Origin: Robertmurraya massiliosenegalensis JC6
Lineage (GTDB): Bacteria; Bacillota; Bacilli; Bacillales; Cytobacillaceae
Direction: 5' to 3'
DNA: 64,000 bases
Assembly: GCF_000311725.1 (NCBI RefSeq)
Contig: NZ_HE978512.1
Location: forward strand, 467,218-531,217
Of the stretch, positions 63,187 to 64,000 are shown in pieces. Position 1 is the first letter of the stretch. Each line of letters begins with the position of its first letter. The position numbers and the translations under genes are program-made. Under the pieces are notes generated by a model, which did not search any database, was not told where the DNA came from, and worked only from the letters and a program-made list of their open reading frames with translations.

Positions 63187-63277
63187 ACCGATACGCCAAC
63201 TGTTGATACGAACGCTTTATCCACTCCAAACTAGATTCAAAAGATCGTTACCACCGACTTTTTGACCCAGCCTCTTT

Positions 63278-64000
63278 TCATTCAAAATGGTTCAAATACT
63301 GGCCATACCCTTCTTCCACAAGCTTACTTTTAGGTATAAATTTCAATGCGGCTGAATTGATGCAATAGCGGGCCCGATCCGGTCCAGGTCCGTCATCGAA
63401 GACATGACCAAGATGAGCGTCAGAGGTTTTCGAACGAACTTCAATCCTTCGCATTCCGTGGGTCGTATCAAATTTCTCTTCCAACTCCGTTCGCCGGAGT
63501 GGTTTCGTGAAGCTTGGCCAGCCACAACCTGCATCATATTTATCATGGGAGCTAAACAATGGTTCACCAGAAATGATATCAACGTAAATGCCTTCCTCTT
63601 CCTGATCCCAATACTCATTTTGAAAAGGAGGCTCTGTCGCATTATTTCGAGTTACTTCATACTGCAAAGGAGTTAATATGTTGCGAAGCTCCTCTTCTGA
63701 AGGCGGTTTCTTCCAATTATCGCGAATAAATTGCGCTCTTCCTGAACCTTCCTTATACAATTGATAATGAAAAGGATTCTTTTTATAATACTCTTGATGT
63801 TTATCTTCTGCTGGATAAAAAGGACTTGCTGGTAAAATTTTTGTCGCGATCGGCTTTGAAAACTGGCCGCTTGCCGCTAACCCTGCTTTCGATTTCTCTG
63901 CTGCTATTCTCTGAGCCTCATGATGATAAAAAATGGCCGTTCGATATGAAGAGCCCCGATCATTAAATTGACCTTCAGCATCTGTTGGATCGATTTGTTG
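63278..64000 (-). CDS. msrAB: Peptide methionine sulfoxide reductase MsrA-MsrB fusion (partial)
   Basis: The frame is open to the right edge, so the N-terminal part is missing. The last 240 coding residues visible start with the C-terminal part of MsrA ([20 protein letters not shown], then [16 protein letters not shown]) and continue through a linker into a full MsrB domain: [33 protein letters not shown] and [11 protein letters not shown] with the catalytic Cys. Both methionine sulfoxide epimers can thus be repaired by one protein. A start within the window (63760) would give MsrB alone and is rejected because MsrA sequence continues upstream in frame. Confidence 0.92.
   Translation of the reverse strand, partial: QQIDPTDAEGQFNDRGSSYRTAIFYHHEAQRIAAEKSKAGLAASGQFSKPIATKILPASPFYPAEDKHQEYYKKNPFHYQLYKEGSGRAQFIRDNWKKPPSEEELRNILTPLQYEVTRNNATEPPFQNEYWDQEEEGIYVDIISGEPLFSSHDKYDAGCGWPSFTKPLRRTELEEKFDTTHGMRRIEVRSKTSDAHLGHVFDDGPGPDRARYCINSAALKFIPKSKLVEEGYGQYLNHFE

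Larger units (their letters stand above)
62757..63277. other. Intergenic element bounded by inverted repeats, with repeat copy D
   Basis: A 521-bp convergent gap. Near-matching ends AAAGAGGCTTGGACA (about 62759-62773) and the reverse complement of TGACCCAGCCTCTTT (about 63263-63277) frame the whole gap; inside lie the MMPL terminator and repeat copy D. No gene seen. Confidence 0.6.

Noticed and set aside
1-64000. CRISPR arrays, prophage, insertion sequences, rRNA or tRNA genes
   Set aside because: No regularly spaced repeats, transposase, integrase, phage gene or recognisable RNA gene was found on reading the window. Short RNAs without sequence hallmarks could be missed.

Overview
This window is chromosomal DNA of an aerobic or facultatively anaerobic, spore-forming, denitrifying Bacillaceae bacterium. 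The evidence is sporulation and germination genes (rsfA, gerQ), bacillithiol synthesis (bshB2), TnrA, LipL, HemQ, strong GGAGG-type ribosome sites, frequent TTG/GTG starts, and a left end that follows the ywgA-ywfO-rsfA-lipL-pta-hemQ-gerQ-ywdK-ywdI-ung order known from Bacillus subtilis. No rRNA, tRNA, CRISPR array, prophage or insertion sequence was seen.

Layout. 1-10.4 kb: conserved housekeeping block. 10.5-22.4 kb: one long minus-strand operon, fdhD-fdnG-fdnH-fdnI-fdhE-mobA-moeA-(moeA/periplasmic-binding fusion)-moaE-moaD-moeB. It encodes a membrane-bound, Tat-exported formate dehydrogenase with the proteins that finish and insert its molybdenum cofactor. The catalytic subunit is read through an in-frame UGA (selenocysteine 191), followed 11 nt later by a textbook bacterial SECIS hairpin; a plain ORF caller splits the gene in two. 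23.1-25.7 kb: pdxK, yojF, bshB2 and a START-like protein. 25.7-33.4 kb: a Crp/Fnr-type regulator divergent from nosC-nosZ-nosB-nosD-nosY-nosF plus a two-domain lipoprotein, that is, a clade II (Sec-exported) nitrous oxide reductase cluster. 33.4-37.4 kb: a TetR-controlled ABC-2 exporter and a DUF3231 protein. 37.4-40 kb: sugar dehydrogenase-like lipoprotein, HAD phosphatase and AlkD-like protein. 40.1-52 kb: a run of ABC exporters (MerR-linked, PF06182-type and a heterodimeric pair) with a double P-loop ATPase, YbaK and a thioredoxin-reductase-like flavoprotein. 52.3-56.5 kb: tnrA, two overlapping tiny genes and the ehuBCDA ectoine-type importer. 56.9-64 kb: MFS efflux, BCCT osmolyte transporter, TetR/MMPL pair and an msrA-msrB fusion running off the right edge.

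How it fits together. The sequence suggests a formate-to-N2O electron path: formate dehydrogenase would feed electrons to the quinone pool, and NosC/NosZ would be the terminal acceptor. TGTGA-N6-TCACA type sites lie about 41.5 nt upstream of likely start points at three promoters: nosC, the fnr-like gene itself and fdhD. The adjacent Crp/Fnr protein may therefore control both modules as one anaerobic regulon. The nos cluster has no recognisable nosL or nosR; a YtkA/FixH-like plus SurA-like lipoprotein takes the nosL position. Four intergenic copies of an about 190-bp repeat, built from alternating-orientation 22-nt modules, are scattered over the window. Selenocysteine machinery (selA, selB, selC, selD) and moaA/moaC/mogA are not in this window and would have to be elsewhere in the genome.
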